Shown here piece by piece: positions 7,795 to 15,934 of a stretch of 64,000 bases of DNA (within the stretch, counting starts at the first letter, position 1; each line of letters starts with the position of its first letter). Origin of the DNA: Uliginosibacterium flavum (lineage in GTDB: Bacteria; Pseudomonadota; Gammaproteobacteria; Burkholderiales; Rhodocyclaceae); NCBI RefSeq assembly GCF_040566545.1, contig NZ_JBEWZI010000019.1:8384-72383 (forward strand), given 5' to 3'. Below the pieces are notes generated by a model. It did not search any database. It was not told the DNA's origin and was given only the letters and a program-made list of their open reading frames with translations. Both the position numbers and the translations under genes were made by a program.

Positions 7795-8832
7795 ATGCTC
7801 TACTCACTCGCCCGTCCCGTTCTGTTCTCGCTCGACCCCGAATGTGCCCATGACCTCAGCCTGTGGGGCATGCGCAATTTCGGCGGCTGGATGCCATCAG
7901 TGAGCATGCAGGAAGGGGAGACCGTCGAAGTGATGGGCCTGCGCTTTCCGAACCGCGTCGGCCTGGCCGCCGGTCTCGACAAGAACGGCGAAGCCATCGA
8001 TGCGCTGGCCTCCTTCGGCTTTGGCCACATCGAAATCGGCACCGTCACCCCGCGTGCTCAGCCCGGCAATCCGAAGCCGCGCATGTTCCGCATCCCGGCC
8101 AAGACCGCGATCATCAACCGCATGGGCTTCAACAACGACGGCGTCGACAACCTCGTCGCCAACGTTCGGGCCAGCCGCTTCAAGGGCATCCTCGGCATCT
8201 CCATCGGCAAGAATTTCGACACGCCGATTGATCAGGCGGCCGACGATTACATCAGCTGTCTGGACAAGGTTTATGGCCACGCCAGCTACGTGGCAGCCAA
8301 TATTTCCTCGCCGAACACCAAGAATCTGCGCCAGCTGCAGGGCGAATCAGAACTCGACAGCCTGCTCGGCCGCCTCAAACAGCGCCAGACCGAACTCGCC
8401 CAGGCCCATGGCCGCTACGTGCCGATCGCCCTGAAAATCGCGCCGGACGTGGATGAAGCTCAGCTCACCAACATCGCCGACGCCCTGCGCCGTCACCGCA
8501 TCGACGGCGTGATCGCCACCAACACCACGCTCTCGCGCGATGCCGTGATGGGCCAAGTCCATTGCAACGAAGCGGGCGGCCTGTCCGGCGAGCCCGTGCG
8601 CGAGCGCTCTACCGAAGTCGTCCGCTCGCTGGCCGTCAAACTCGGCGGCGAAGTGCCCATCATCGGCGTCGGCGGCATCACCCAGGGCGAGCACGCGCTG
8701 GAAAAGCTCCAGGCCGGCGCGACGCTGATCCAGCTCTACACCGGCTTCATCTATCGTGGCCCTCAGCTGATCAGCGACTGCGTCAAAGCCACGCGCGTGT
8801 TTGAACGCGATGCGCCGGAAACGGTCGCTTAA
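7795..8832 (+). CDS. pyrD: Dihydroorotate dehydrogenase (quinone), class 2
   Basis: A 345-residue membrane-associated flavoenzyme that oxidises dihydroorotate to orotate in pyrimidine synthesis and passes electrons to quinone. It has the class-2 N-terminal helix (LARPVLFSLDPECAHDLSLWGMRN), the GLAAGLDKNGE and NRMGFNNDG flavin motifs, and the NISSPNTKNLR segment holding the catalytic serine. GVGGITQGEHALEKLQAGA and QLYTGFIYRGP close the barrel. The ATG at 7795, two bases after the CDF stop, gives the normal family length; the open frame extends further upstream only by chance. Confidence 0.97.
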   Translation: MLYSLARPVLFSLDPECAHDLSLWGMRNFGGWMPSVSMQEGETVEVMGLRFPNRVGLAAGLDKNGEAIDALASFGFGHIEIGTVTPRAQPGNPKPRMFRIPAKTAIINRMGFNNDGVDNLVANVRASRFKGILGISIGKNFDTPIDQAADDYISCLDKVYGHASYVAANISSPNTKNLRQLQGESELDSLLGRLKQRQTELAQAHGRYVPIALKIAPDVDEAQLTNIADALRRHRIDGVIATNTTLSRDAVMGQVHCNEAGGLSGEPVRERSTEVVRSLAVKLGGEVPIIGVGGITQGEHALEKLQAGATLIQLYTGFIYRGPQLISDCVKATRVFERDAPETVA

Positions 8833-8882
8833 TCCGCCAGCGGCGGAGTGCTGAGTTCTGAGGATTGAGTGCTGAATGGGCA

Positions 8883-8919
8883 TGCCTGTAGAGCCGCGCC
8901 CAGCATGCGTCTTCTGGCA
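8883..8919. repeat. Small TGNAGAGCC-type palindrome
   Basis: TGCCTGTAGA (8883-8892) and TCTTCTGGCA (8910-8919) form an imperfect stem with an AGAGCCGC core. It is a member of a dispersed family also seen near 17773, 21572, 29170 and 56397. Confidence 0.55.
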
Positions 8920-8963
8920 AGGGTGTTGAAGAGGCTTATTGGATGAGCCTCTCCGAGCACCGC

Positions 8964-9029
8964 TGTAGGTCGGGCTTTAGCCCGACATCCTCATTGCCAC
9001 ACCCGCGTCGGGCTAGAGCCCGACCTACG
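8964..9029. repeat. Pair of inverted GTCGGGC palindromes
   Basis: GTCGGGCTTTAGCCCGAC (8969-8986) is itself a palindrome, preceded by TGTAG. A second copy, GTCGGGCTAGAGCCCGAC (9007-9024), is followed by CTACG, so the two are arranged head to head. Each can form an 8-bp stem, and together they can form one longer hairpin. Such TAGGTCGGGC elements are known as dispersed intergenic repeats in proteobacteria. Confidence 0.8.
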
Positions 9030-9198
9030 AAAGGTCTGCCTCACGAGCGCTAGCGGACGTTTTTACTCAGCACTCAATCCTCAGAACTCAGCACTTGCGG
9101 CGGTCTTATGCCGCATCTGCATACACCTATAACACCCCTGCGCTTTGGTTTCACACTGCGGACGGGGATAATCGTGTCCAAACTTCGGGCAAAAATTC

Positions 9199-9780
9199 AT
9201 GGCTCACTACATTTTTCTGATCATCGGCGCCGTTCTGGTCAATAACGTCGTCTTCGTACGCATCCTCGGCCTGTGTCCGTTTCTCGGCGTTTCCAAGAAA
9301 CTGGAAACGGCCATCGGCATGGGCGCCGCCACCACTTTCGTGCTCACCCTGGCCTGCGGCAGCAGTTACCTGATCGAGCACTGGCTGCTCATTCCCTTCG
9401 ATGTCGCCTATCTGCGCACTTTGTCTTTCATCGTGGTGATTGCCGCCATCGTGCAGCTGACCGAACTGGTGATCCAGAAGACCAGCCCCGTGCTGCATCA
9501 GGTGCTGGGCATCTACCTGCCGCTGATCACCACCAACTGCGCGGTGCTGGGCATTCCGCTGCTGTCGGTCAATTATCAGCACAATTTCATGGAGGCCCTG
9601 CTCTTCGGTGCCGGCAGCGCCACCGGCTTCTCGCTGGCGCTGGTGCTGTTTGCCGGCATCCGCGAACGTCTGGAGGGGGCCGAGGTGCCAGCGCCATTCA
9701 AAGGCACGGCGATTGCGTTGGTCACCGCCGGGCTGATGAGCCTGGCTTTCATGGGTTTTGCCGGACTGGACAAGTTCTGA
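9199..9780 (+). CDS. rsxA: Electron transport complex subunit RsxA/RnfA
   Basis: A 193-residue membrane protein with six predicted helices, beginning HYIFLIIGAVLVNNVVFVRILGLCPFLGVSKK, which is the family signature with its conserved cysteine. RnfA and RnfE form the membrane core of the Rnf complex, which couples electron flow between ferredoxin and NADH to ion movement. In gammaproteobacteria the same complex (Rsx) also keeps SoxR reduced. First gene of the operon; its stop overlaps the rsxB start (TGATG). Confidence 0.97.
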   Translation: MAHYIFLIIGAVLVNNVVFVRILGLCPFLGVSKKLETAIGMGAATTFVLTLACGSSYLIEHWLLIPFDVAYLRTLSFIVVIAAIVQLTELVIQKTSPVLHQVLGIYLPLITTNCAVLGIPLLSVNYQHNFMEALLFGAGSATGFSLALVLFAGIRERLEGAEVPAPFKGTAIALVTAGLMSLAFMGFAGLDKF

Positions 9781-10346
9781 TGTTGTCAGCTCTCCTCGTA
9801 ATGGCGGGTCTCGCCATCGTCATTGGTGCCGCACTCGGCTTCGCCTCGCTCAAATTCAAGGTCGAGGGCGATCCGCTGGTCGACAAGATCGACGCCATCC
9901 TGCCGCAGACACAATGCGGCCAGTGTGGCTTCCCGGGCTGCAAACCCTATGCCACCGCGATTGCCAATGGCGAGGCGGACATCAACTGCTGCCCCCCCGG
10001 CGGCGATGACGGCATCCACAAACTGGCCGATCTGCTGGGGCGTGACTACAAGCCGCTGAACGCCGAAAATGGCGTTGAGAAACCCAAGGCCGTGGCCTTC
10101 ATCGACGAGCAGACCTGCATCGGCTGCACCCTGTGTCTGCAAGCTTGCCCGGTCGACGCTATCTCCGGCGCGGCCAAGCAGATGCATACCATCATCGCCC
10201 CGCTGTGCACCGGCTGCGAGCTGTGCATCGCGCCCTGTCCCGTGGACTGCATCACGATGCAAGTAGTAGAAGAAACCGTGGATACCTGGAAATGGCGTTA
10301 CCCGACCTTTCTGCTCAAACCCGTTGCTGAGAGGGCCTCCGCATGA
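9780..10346 (+). CDS. rsxB: Electron transport complex subunit RsxB/RnfB
   Basis: A 188-residue iron-sulfur protein. An N-terminal membrane helix (about 1-25) is followed by the CGQCGFPGCKPYA cluster domain with its later Cys-Cys pair, and then two 4Fe-4S ferredoxin motifs, CIGCTLCLQACPVDAI and CTGCELCIAPCPVDCI. It hands electrons to the membrane part of Rnf. The start overlaps the rsxA stop and the end overlaps the rsxC start (ATGA). The protein is complete; the longer open frame upstream is not used. Confidence 0.97.
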   Translation: MLSALLVMAGLAIVIGAALGFASLKFKVEGDPLVDKIDAILPQTQCGQCGFPGCKPYATAIANGEADINCCPPGGDDGIHKLADLLGRDYKPLNAENGVEKPKAVAFIDEQTCIGCTLCLQACPVDAISGAAKQMHTIIAPLCTGCELCIAPCPVDCITMQVVEETVDTWKWRYPTFLLKPVAERASA

Positions 10347-12259
10347 ACGCGCTGCGCAAACTCTTCAGTTTCAATGGCGGCGTGAAACCGGCCACCAACA
10401 AGACCGACTCCTCGCGCGATCCGATCGTGACGCTGGATCAGCTGCCCCTGCCCGCACAGTTCGTGGTGCCGCTGCATCAGAGCGTGGGCGGCATTCCGCA
10501 ACCTCTGGTGGAAGCCGGCGAGCGCGTGCTCAAGGGCCAGCGCATCGGTGGCGCCGACGGCAATTTCTCGGCCGCCGTGCATGCACCAACGTCCGGCACC
10601 GTGCTGTCGGTGGAGCCACGCCTGATGGCGCACACATCCGGCCTGTCGATGCTCAGCGTGGTGATCGAGCCCGATGGCAAAGAGGAATGGACCGAAACCA
10701 CGCCACTGGACTGGCGCAAGGCCAGTGCCGACGCCGTGCGCGACCATCTGCGCAATGCAGGCGTGGTCGGTCTGGGGGGCGCCGTTTTCCCCAGCCACAT
10801 CAAGCTGCGCGCGGGCCGCACGACGCCGATGAAGTCACTGATCATCAATGGCGCCGAGTGCGAGCCCTTCATTACCTGCGACGATCTTTTGATGCGCGAG
10901 CGTGCCGACAAGGTGCTGGCCGGCGTCAAGATCATGCGCGAGTTGCTCGGCGCGCAGGAAGTGCTGATCGGCATCGAAGACAACAAGCCCGAAGCCATCG
11001 CGGCCATGACGGCCGCCTGCACCGCAACGGGCGACGCCACACTGCAGACCATTGCCGTGCCGACCCGCTACCCCGCAGGCGGCGCCAAGCAGCTGATCCG
11101 CGTGCTGACCGGCATCGAAGTGCCGCATGGCGAACGCTCCACCGACTACGGCGTGCAGTGCTTCAACGTCGGCACCGCCTATGCGATTTTCGAGGCCATC
11201 GAACTCGGTCGTCCGCTGATCTCGCGCATCCTGACGATTGCCGGCAACGTCGAACATCCGCGCAACTACGAAGTGCTGTTCGGCACGCCGATGGATTTCA
11301 TCGTCAAGCAGGCCGGCTGGAAGGACGACACCAACGCCTTCATCATGGGCGGTCCGATGATGGGCTTCCGCATGCCGGCTTTCGATGTGCCGGTGGTCAA
11401 GGCCACCAACTGCATCATCGCCGCCAGCCCGCGCCTGTTCGCCCCGCCCCCGCCCGAAATGCCCTGCATCCGCTGCGGCGAGTGCGCCCGCGCCTGCCCC
11501 GCCGACCTGCAACCTTTCGAAATGTACTGGCACAGCCGTTCCAAGAATTTCGGCAAGGTGCAGGAATACAACCTGTTCGACTGCATCGAATGCGGCTGCT
11601 GCAGCTATGTGTGCCCCTCACATATCCCGCTGGTCGATTACTACCGTTTCTCCAAGACCGAGATCTGGGCGCGCGAACGACAAAAGGAAGCCTCCGACGA
11701 AGCGCGTGTGCGTTTCGAAGCCCGCAACGAACGCGCTGAACGCGAGAAGCGCGAAAAGGCTGAAAAGCTCGCTGCCCGCACAGCCGCATCCAGAGCCGCT
11801 TCCGCAGCCACCAGCCCGGAGAGCAGCGCTGCGCGTGCCTCTACAGACATGTCATTGGAGACGCCCGCTGCGAGCGGCTCTGCAACCGACGAAGGCAAGA
11901 AGGCCTTGATCGAAGCGGCCATGGCTCGCGCCAAGGCCAAGAAAGCGGAAGCCGCTGCGAATGCCCTCTCCTCCAGCCCTTCTGGGAGCGTTGAGGCGGC
12001 ACTAGGCGCTACACCGGTAAAGCAGGAGCTCGATGCAGCAGGCAAACAGGCCCTGATCGACGCCGCCATCGCCCGCGCCAAAGCCAAAAAAGCCGAAGCG
12101 GTGGCGGGTGAAGATGCTGCGCCGGCAGCCGAAAAGCCAGCCAAAAAAGTCCTGAGTGAAGAAGAAAAGAAAGCCCTGATCGACGCCGCACTGGAACGCG
12201 CCAAGGCCAAGAAAGCCGCCGCCGAAACTGCCACAGAACCGAAGGACACCGCACCATGA
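10343..12259 (+). CDS. rsxC: Electron transport complex subunit RsxC/RnfC with repeat-rich C-terminal tail
   Basis: A 638-residue NADH- and FMN-binding subunit. The Rnf core covers about residues 35-435, including a GGAVFPSHIKL segment and the INGAECEPFITCDD motif. Two 4Fe-4S motifs follow (CIRCGECARACPADL and CIECGCCSYVCPSHI). After residue 440 the protein becomes a charged Ala/Lys/Glu tail containing three copies of a KKALIDAAxxRAKAKKAEA-type unit (near nucleotides 11905, 12045 and 12170). Such tails are common in proteobacterial RsxC, but copy number varies. A small palindromic repeat seems to be embedded in the tail near 11850-11890. The end overlaps the next gene by four bases. Confidence 0.95.
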   Translation: MNALRKLFSFNGGVKPATNKTDSSRDPIVTLDQLPLPAQFVVPLHQSVGGIPQPLVEAGERVLKGQRIGGADGNFSAAVHAPTSGTVLSVEPRLMAHTSGLSMLSVVIEPDGKEEWTETTPLDWRKASADAVRDHLRNAGVVGLGGAVFPSHIKLRAGRTTPMKSLIINGAECEPFITCDDLLMRERADKVLAGVKIMRELLGAQEVLIGIEDNKPEAIAAMTAACTATGDATLQTIAVPTRYPAGGAKQLIRVLTGIEVPHGERSTDYGVQCFNVGTAYAIFEAIELGRPLISRILTIAGNVEHPRNYEVLFGTPMDFIVKQAGWKDDTNAFIMGGPMMGFRMPAFDVPVVKATNCIIAASPRLFAPPPPEMPCIRCGECARACPADLQPFEMYWHSRSKNFGKVQEYNLFDCIECGCCSYVCPSHIPLVDYYRFSKTEIWARERQKEASDEARVRFEARNERAEREKREKAEKLAARTAASRAASAATSPESSAARASTDMSLETPAASGSATDEGKKALIEAAMARAKAKKAEAAANALSSSPSGSVEAALGATPVKQELDAAGKQALIDAAIARAKAKKAEAVAGEDAAPAAEKPAKKVLSEEEKKALIDAALERAKAKKAAAETATEPKDTAP

Positions 12260-13221
12260 GCAGCCTCGTCAACTGGGGCATCCTCGGCTACGCCCGGATC
12301 GCCCGCATGCAGGCCATTCCGGCCATCGCCGCCGCCGGTAACAGCCGCGTCCACGCCATCGCCTCGCGCGACGCGGCCAAACTCGCCGAAGCCTGTGCCC
12401 AGGTGCCGGGCGCCGTCGGCTACGCCAGTTACACCGACGTCCTCAACGATCCGGCCGTGCAGGCGGTCTATATCCCGCTGCCCAATTCGCTGCATCGCCA
12501 ATGGGCGATTGCCGCGCTGGACGCCGGCAAGCACGTGTTGTGCGAAAAGCCGCTGGCCCTGAATGCCGCCGAGGCGCGTGAAATGACCGCGGCCGCGCGC
12601 AGCAACGAACGCCTGCTGATGGAAGCCTTCATGTATCGCTACACCGACCGCACAACTCAGTTGCGCACGGTGCTGGAATCCGGCGTACTGGGCAAGATCC
12701 GGCATGTGAATGCCAGCTTCCGCTTCCTGCTCGACCGTGCCAGCACGATCAAGATGCAGCCGGAACTGGGCGGCGGCGCGCTGTATGACGTCGGTGTGTA
12801 TCCGCTCAACCTGCTGGGCCTGATTGCTGGCGACGCACTTCCGGTCGCCGTGCATGCCGAAGGCGAATTCGACAATGGCGTGGATGTGAACGTCTCGACG
12901 CTCCTGCGCTACGAATCCGGCCTGCTCGCCACGCTGCACTGCGGCTTCAATGCCTTCGGCCAGATGGGCGCCGAGATCGTCGGCACGCAAGGCCGTCTGC
13001 TGATGCCCGATCCCTTCCTCGGCGATGCCGGTGAACTCACCCTCGTCACCGCCCAGGGCACGCGCAGCATTCCGGTCGTCGCTACCGACCGCTACGCCTC
13101 GCAGGTGCGCGACTTCGCCGCCGCCATCCTGCAGAACCGCGCGCCACTGCTCTCGCTTGATGAATCCATCCGCAATCTGGACGTGCTAGACATGATCCGC
13201 GCCAGTCTGAAAGCTCACTGA
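12256..13221 (+). CDS. Gfo/Idh/MocA-family oxidoreductase inside the rnf operon
   Basis: A 321-residue NAD(P)-dependent sugar-type dehydrogenase. The N-terminal Rossmann fold has WGILGYARIARMQAIPA with a Gly-rich loop, then VYIPLPNSLHRQW and the CEKPLALNAAEA motif holding the catalytic lysine. The C-terminal alpha/beta domain includes GGGALYDVGVYPLNLL. It overlaps the rsxC stop and ends 4 nt before rsxD, so it is translated as part of the operon, although it is not a known Rnf subunit. The substrate cannot be deduced. Base composition resembles its neighbours. Confidence 0.9.
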   Translation: MSSLVNWGILGYARIARMQAIPAIAAAGNSRVHAIASRDAAKLAEACAQVPGAVGYASYTDVLNDPAVQAVYIPLPNSLHRQWAIAALDAGKHVLCEKPLALNAAEAREMTAAARSNERLLMEAFMYRYTDRTTQLRTVLESGVLGKIRHVNASFRFLLDRASTIKMQPELGGGALYDVGVYPLNLLGLIAGDALPVAVHAEGEFDNGVDVNVSTLLRYESGLLATLHCGFNAFGQMGAEIVGTQGRLLMPDPFLGDAGELTLVTAQGTRSIPVVATDRYASQVRDFAAAILQNRAPLLSLDESIRNLDVLDMIRASLKAH

Positions 13222-13225
13222 CACC

Positions 13226-14254
13226 ATGATCAACAATTCCCCCTACGTTCGCGCCCAGGCCAGCGTCACCCGCGTGATGCTCAAGGTGCTGGCGGCCCTC
13301 GTACCGGCGATTGCCGTGTATGTGTGGCAGTTCGGCCCGACCATCCTGATCCAGTTGGCACTGGCGACAGTCACGGCACTGGCCAGCGAAGCGCTGATGC
13401 TGAAGCTGCGCGGCAAGCCGCAGCCGCTTTTCCTGACCGATCTATCGGCGATTGTGACGGCTTGGTTGATCGCCCTAGCCTTTCCGCCCATGGCGCCCTG
13501 GTGGGTGATCGTCACCGCCACGGCCTTTGCCATTGTCGTGGCCAAGCATCTGTACGGAGGCCTCGGCCAGAACCCCTTCAACCCGGCGATGGTGGCGTAC
13601 TGCGTGATGATCGTGGCCTTCCCATCGCTCATGACGCAGTGGCCTGGCGACATGCGGATGCAGGCTGCGGCACTGGCCGAGCACGCTCAGGTATTTCCGA
13701 ATGGCCCGGCCATGGCGCTGGACGCCATCACCAGCGCCACGCCGCTGGACGCGCTGCGCACGGGTCTGCGCGCAGCGGGCAGTTCGGTCGCCAGCGTCAG
13801 CGCTGACCCGGCCACCTTCGGCAGCGTCGCCGGACGTGGCTGGGAATGGATTGCGCTGGCCTACCTGATCGGCGGCCTGTGGCTGATCCAGCAGAAAATC
13901 ATCACCTGGCACATCCCGGTGGGCTTCATTGCCGGGCTGGGCGTGATTGCCGGTGCCTTCTGGCTGGGCGACAGCACGCATTACGCCTCGCCATTACTGC
14001 ACCTGGCCGCAGGCGGCTCAATGCTTGGCGCTTTCTTTATCCTGACTGACCCGGTATCGGCCGCCACCACGCCTCGCGGCAAGCTGATCTTTGCGGCCGG
14101 TGCCGGACTGATCGTCTATCTGATCCGCGTCTTCGGCGCTTACCCGGATGGCGTCGCCTTTGCCACGCTGCTGATGAACATTCTGGTGCCTTTGATCGAC
14201 ATGAAGACCCAGCCGCCGGTCTTCGGTCACAAGAGCCCGCGCAAGGACGCATGA
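13226..14254 (+). CDS. rsxD: Electron transport complex subunit RsxD/RnfD
   Basis: A 342-residue membrane protein with about nine or ten helices, starting NNSPYVRAQASVTRVMLKVLAALVPA. DAITSATPLDALR contains the threonine (about residue 172) that carries covalent FMN in this family. LGAFFILTDPVSAATTPRGK is the second signature. It is part of the ion-translocating core. The stop overlaps the rsxG start (ATGATG). Confidence 0.96.
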   Translation: MINNSPYVRAQASVTRVMLKVLAALVPAIAVYVWQFGPTILIQLALATVTALASEALMLKLRGKPQPLFLTDLSAIVTAWLIALAFPPMAPWWVIVTATAFAIVVAKHLYGGLGQNPFNPAMVAYCVMIVAFPSLMTQWPGDMRMQAAALAEHAQVFPNGPAMALDAITSATPLDALRTGLRAAGSSVASVSADPATFGSVAGRGWEWIALAYLIGGLWLIQQKIITWHIPVGFIAGLGVIAGAFWLGDSTHYASPLLHLAAGGSMLGAFFILTDPVSAATTPRGKLIFAAGAGLIVYLIRVFGAYPDGVAFATLLMNILVPLIDMKTQPPVFGHKSPRKDA

Positions 14255-14937
14255 TGCAAGAAGACAACCCGAACAGCTCCGCGCCCGAAGCCGCAAGCGC
14301 CAAGCAAGAATCCGTGCTGGGTCTGTCGGCCAGCACGGCGGCCGTGATGCTCGCCTTCACCCTGGTGTTCACCGGCCTGATGGCCGGCACCTATGAAGCC
14401 ACGCGCGAACCGATTGCGCGCAGCGCGGCTGCTGAACAGCTGCGTCTGATCAACGAAGTGCTGCCGCCGGCCAGCTACGACAACACCTTGCTGAACGACG
14501 TGCGCACTCTCGGCGCGACGCCCGAACTGGGTCTGCCCAAGGGCGGCCGCATCTGGCGTGCGCGCAAGAATGGCCAGCCCGTGGCGCTGGTCTTCGAAGC
14601 CATCGCCCCCGATGGCTATGCTGGCGCGATCAAGCTGGTGATTGCGGTCGGGGCAGATGGCCGCGTGGGTGGCGTACGCGTCACCGATCACCACGAAACC
14701 CCGGGCCTGGGCGACTACATTGATCCGAAGAAGGACAAGAACAAGGCCAGTCCGTGGGTTGAGCAATTCGTCGGCAAGACGCTCGCCACCCTGCCGCTGG
14801 AGCGCTGGAAAGTGAAGAAGGATGGCGGTGAATTCAACTATCGCACCGGCGCCACGATTTCACCGCGCGCAGTAACCAATGCCGTAGCCCGCGCTGTGCA
14901 ATATGCCAGCACCCAGCGCGACGCGCTGTATCAGTAA
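14251..14937 (+). CDS. rsxG: Electron transport complex subunit RsxG/RnfG
   Basis: A 228-residue protein with one N-terminal membrane helix (about 28-50) and a periplasmic FMN-binding domain. The covalent flavin site is TGATISPRAV, with the threonine near residue 202. DHHETPGLGDYIDPKKDK is the other typical segment. The start is 14251 or the next ATG at 14254. Located between rsxD and rsxE as in other Rnf operons. Confidence 0.95.
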   Translation: MMQEDNPNSSAPEAASAKQESVLGLSASTAAVMLAFTLVFTGLMAGTYEATREPIARSAAAEQLRLINEVLPPASYDNTLLNDVRTLGATPELGLPKGGRIWRARKNGQPVALVFEAIAPDGYAGAIKLVIAVGADGRVGGVRVTDHHETPGLGDYIDPKKDKNKASPWVEQFVGKTLATLPLERWKVKKDGGEFNYRTGATISPRAVTNAVARAVQYASTQRDALYQ

Positions 14938-14948
14938 GGAGTCTGCTC

Positions 14949-15629
14949 ATGGCAACGCATGACCTGAAGGACATTTTCTGGAACGGTGTCTGGCGACAGA
15001 ACACCGGTCTGGCGCAATTGCTGGGCCTGTGCCCGATCCTGGCCGTATCGACCAATCTGGTGAACGGCGTCAGCCTGGGCATCGCCACTATTGTGGTGAT
15101 GGCCATGTCGAATGCGGTGGTGTCGGCGCTGCGCAACCTGATTCCGTACGAGATCCGCATCCCGGTGTTCATCCTGATCATCGCCGCGCTGGTCACCGTC
15201 CTTGACCTGGCTTTCAATGCGTATCTGCACGAGCTGTATCTGGTGCTGGGCATCTTCGTGCCGCTGATCGTCACCAACTGCATCGTACTGGCTCGTGTAG
15301 AGGCTTACGCAGCCAAGAACCCGCCTCTGGCCTCGGCCGTCGACGGCATCGGCATGGGCGTCGGTCTGGTGCTGGTGCTGACCATCCTCGGCGGCGTACG
15401 CGAAATCATCGGCAGCGGCACCCTGTTCTCAGGCATCGAAATGCTCTTCCCCAGCGCGCATGCCATCCAGATCCTGCCGGCCAACTACCCCGGCTTCCTG
15501 TTCGCCATCCTACCGCCGGGTGCCTTCATCGCCCTGGCCTGCCTGATCGCCGCACGTAACTGGTTTGAGGCGCGCAAGGCTACGGCAAAGCCCGTTGAAG
15601 CCGCGGGCTGCGCGCCGGCTGCGCACTGA
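14949..15629 (+). CDS. rsxE: Electron transport complex subunit RsxE/RnfE
   Basis: A 226-residue, six-helix membrane protein paired with RsxA. Its start WNGVWRQNTGLAQLLGLCPILAVSTNL carries the conserved Cys, and LGIFVPLIVTNCIVLARVEAYA is a family signature. AAKNPP and the GIGMGVGLVLVLTILGGVREIIG helix follow. A GGAGT site precedes the ATG. This ends the rnf operon; no clear terminator hairpin follows. Confidence 0.96.
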   Translation: MATHDLKDIFWNGVWRQNTGLAQLLGLCPILAVSTNLVNGVSLGIATIVVMAMSNAVVSALRNLIPYEIRIPVFILIIAALVTVLDLAFNAYLHELYLVLGIFVPLIVTNCIVLARVEAYAAKNPPLASAVDGIGMGVGLVLVLTILGGVREIIGSGTLFSGIEMLFPSAHAIQILPANYPGFLFAILPPGAFIALACLIAARNWFEARKATAKPVEAAGCAPAAH

Positions 15630-15678
15630 CGCAGCAGGAACATATCGACGCCCATTCTTGCTAGAAAGGAAGCTCACC

Positions 15679-15909
15679 ATGTTGACAAAGGCCCAGCGCG
15701 TATCAAGAAAGAAGGACAACGTAACCTACTGCTATCCAAGCAAAGGATATGACTCAAGCAGTGCAATCCAAATTGATTTGGAGCACTACGAGGAAGTTGA
15801 CACAATTCAAGGTGAGTTACCGGAAAGCGACGAAACGTTTCCAAAAGGCGCTCCCATGGAGAACTATGCCAAGGTAGGCGAGAAAATTCTCAAAAAGAAA
15901 ATCCGCTGA
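15679..15909 (+). CDS. Small hypothetical protein, unknown function
   Basis: A 76-residue, Lys- and Glu-rich soluble protein (starts MLTKAQRVSRKKDNVTYCYP, ends KILKKKIR). I do not recognise it. A good AAAGGAAG ribosome-binding site lies before the ATG at 15679, making this start more convincing than upstream ones. Its codons are visibly more AT-rich than those of rsxE and nth on either side, which may indicate a recent arrival. There is no signal peptide or membrane segment. Confidence 0.6.
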   Translation: MLTKAQRVSRKKDNVTYCYPSKGYDSSSAIQIDLEHYEEVDTIQGELPESDETFPKGAPMENYAKVGEKILKKKIR

Positions 15910-15934
15910 TTTGATCTAAACAGTGACTGCTAAC

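Larger units (their letters stand above)
8847..9096. repeat. Inverted array of 7-nt units (AGTGCTG type)
   Basis: The left arm at 8847-8875 reads AGTGCTG, AGTTCTG, AGGATTG, AGTGCTG in exact 7-nt register. The right arm at 9068-9096 is its perfect 29-nt reverse complement. Two other intergenic sites in this window (17041-17154 and 60809-60986) use the same 7-nt period with different unit sequences. Confidence 0.85.
8833..9198. other. Repeat-filled intergenic region between pyrD and rsxA
   Basis: This gap contains no gene. It holds a nested set of repeats: an outer inverted array of 7-nt units, a small TGCCTGTAGA-type palindrome, and an inner pair of GTCGGGC palindromes, each listed separately. 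The last 100 nt before rsxA should carry the rnf promoter, but no confident -35/-10 pair was seen. Confidence 0.75.

Noticed and set aside
11641..12990. 449-codon minus-strand frame opposite rsxC and the oxidoreductase
   Set aside because: Antisense shadow of GC-rich coding DNA spanning two real genes.
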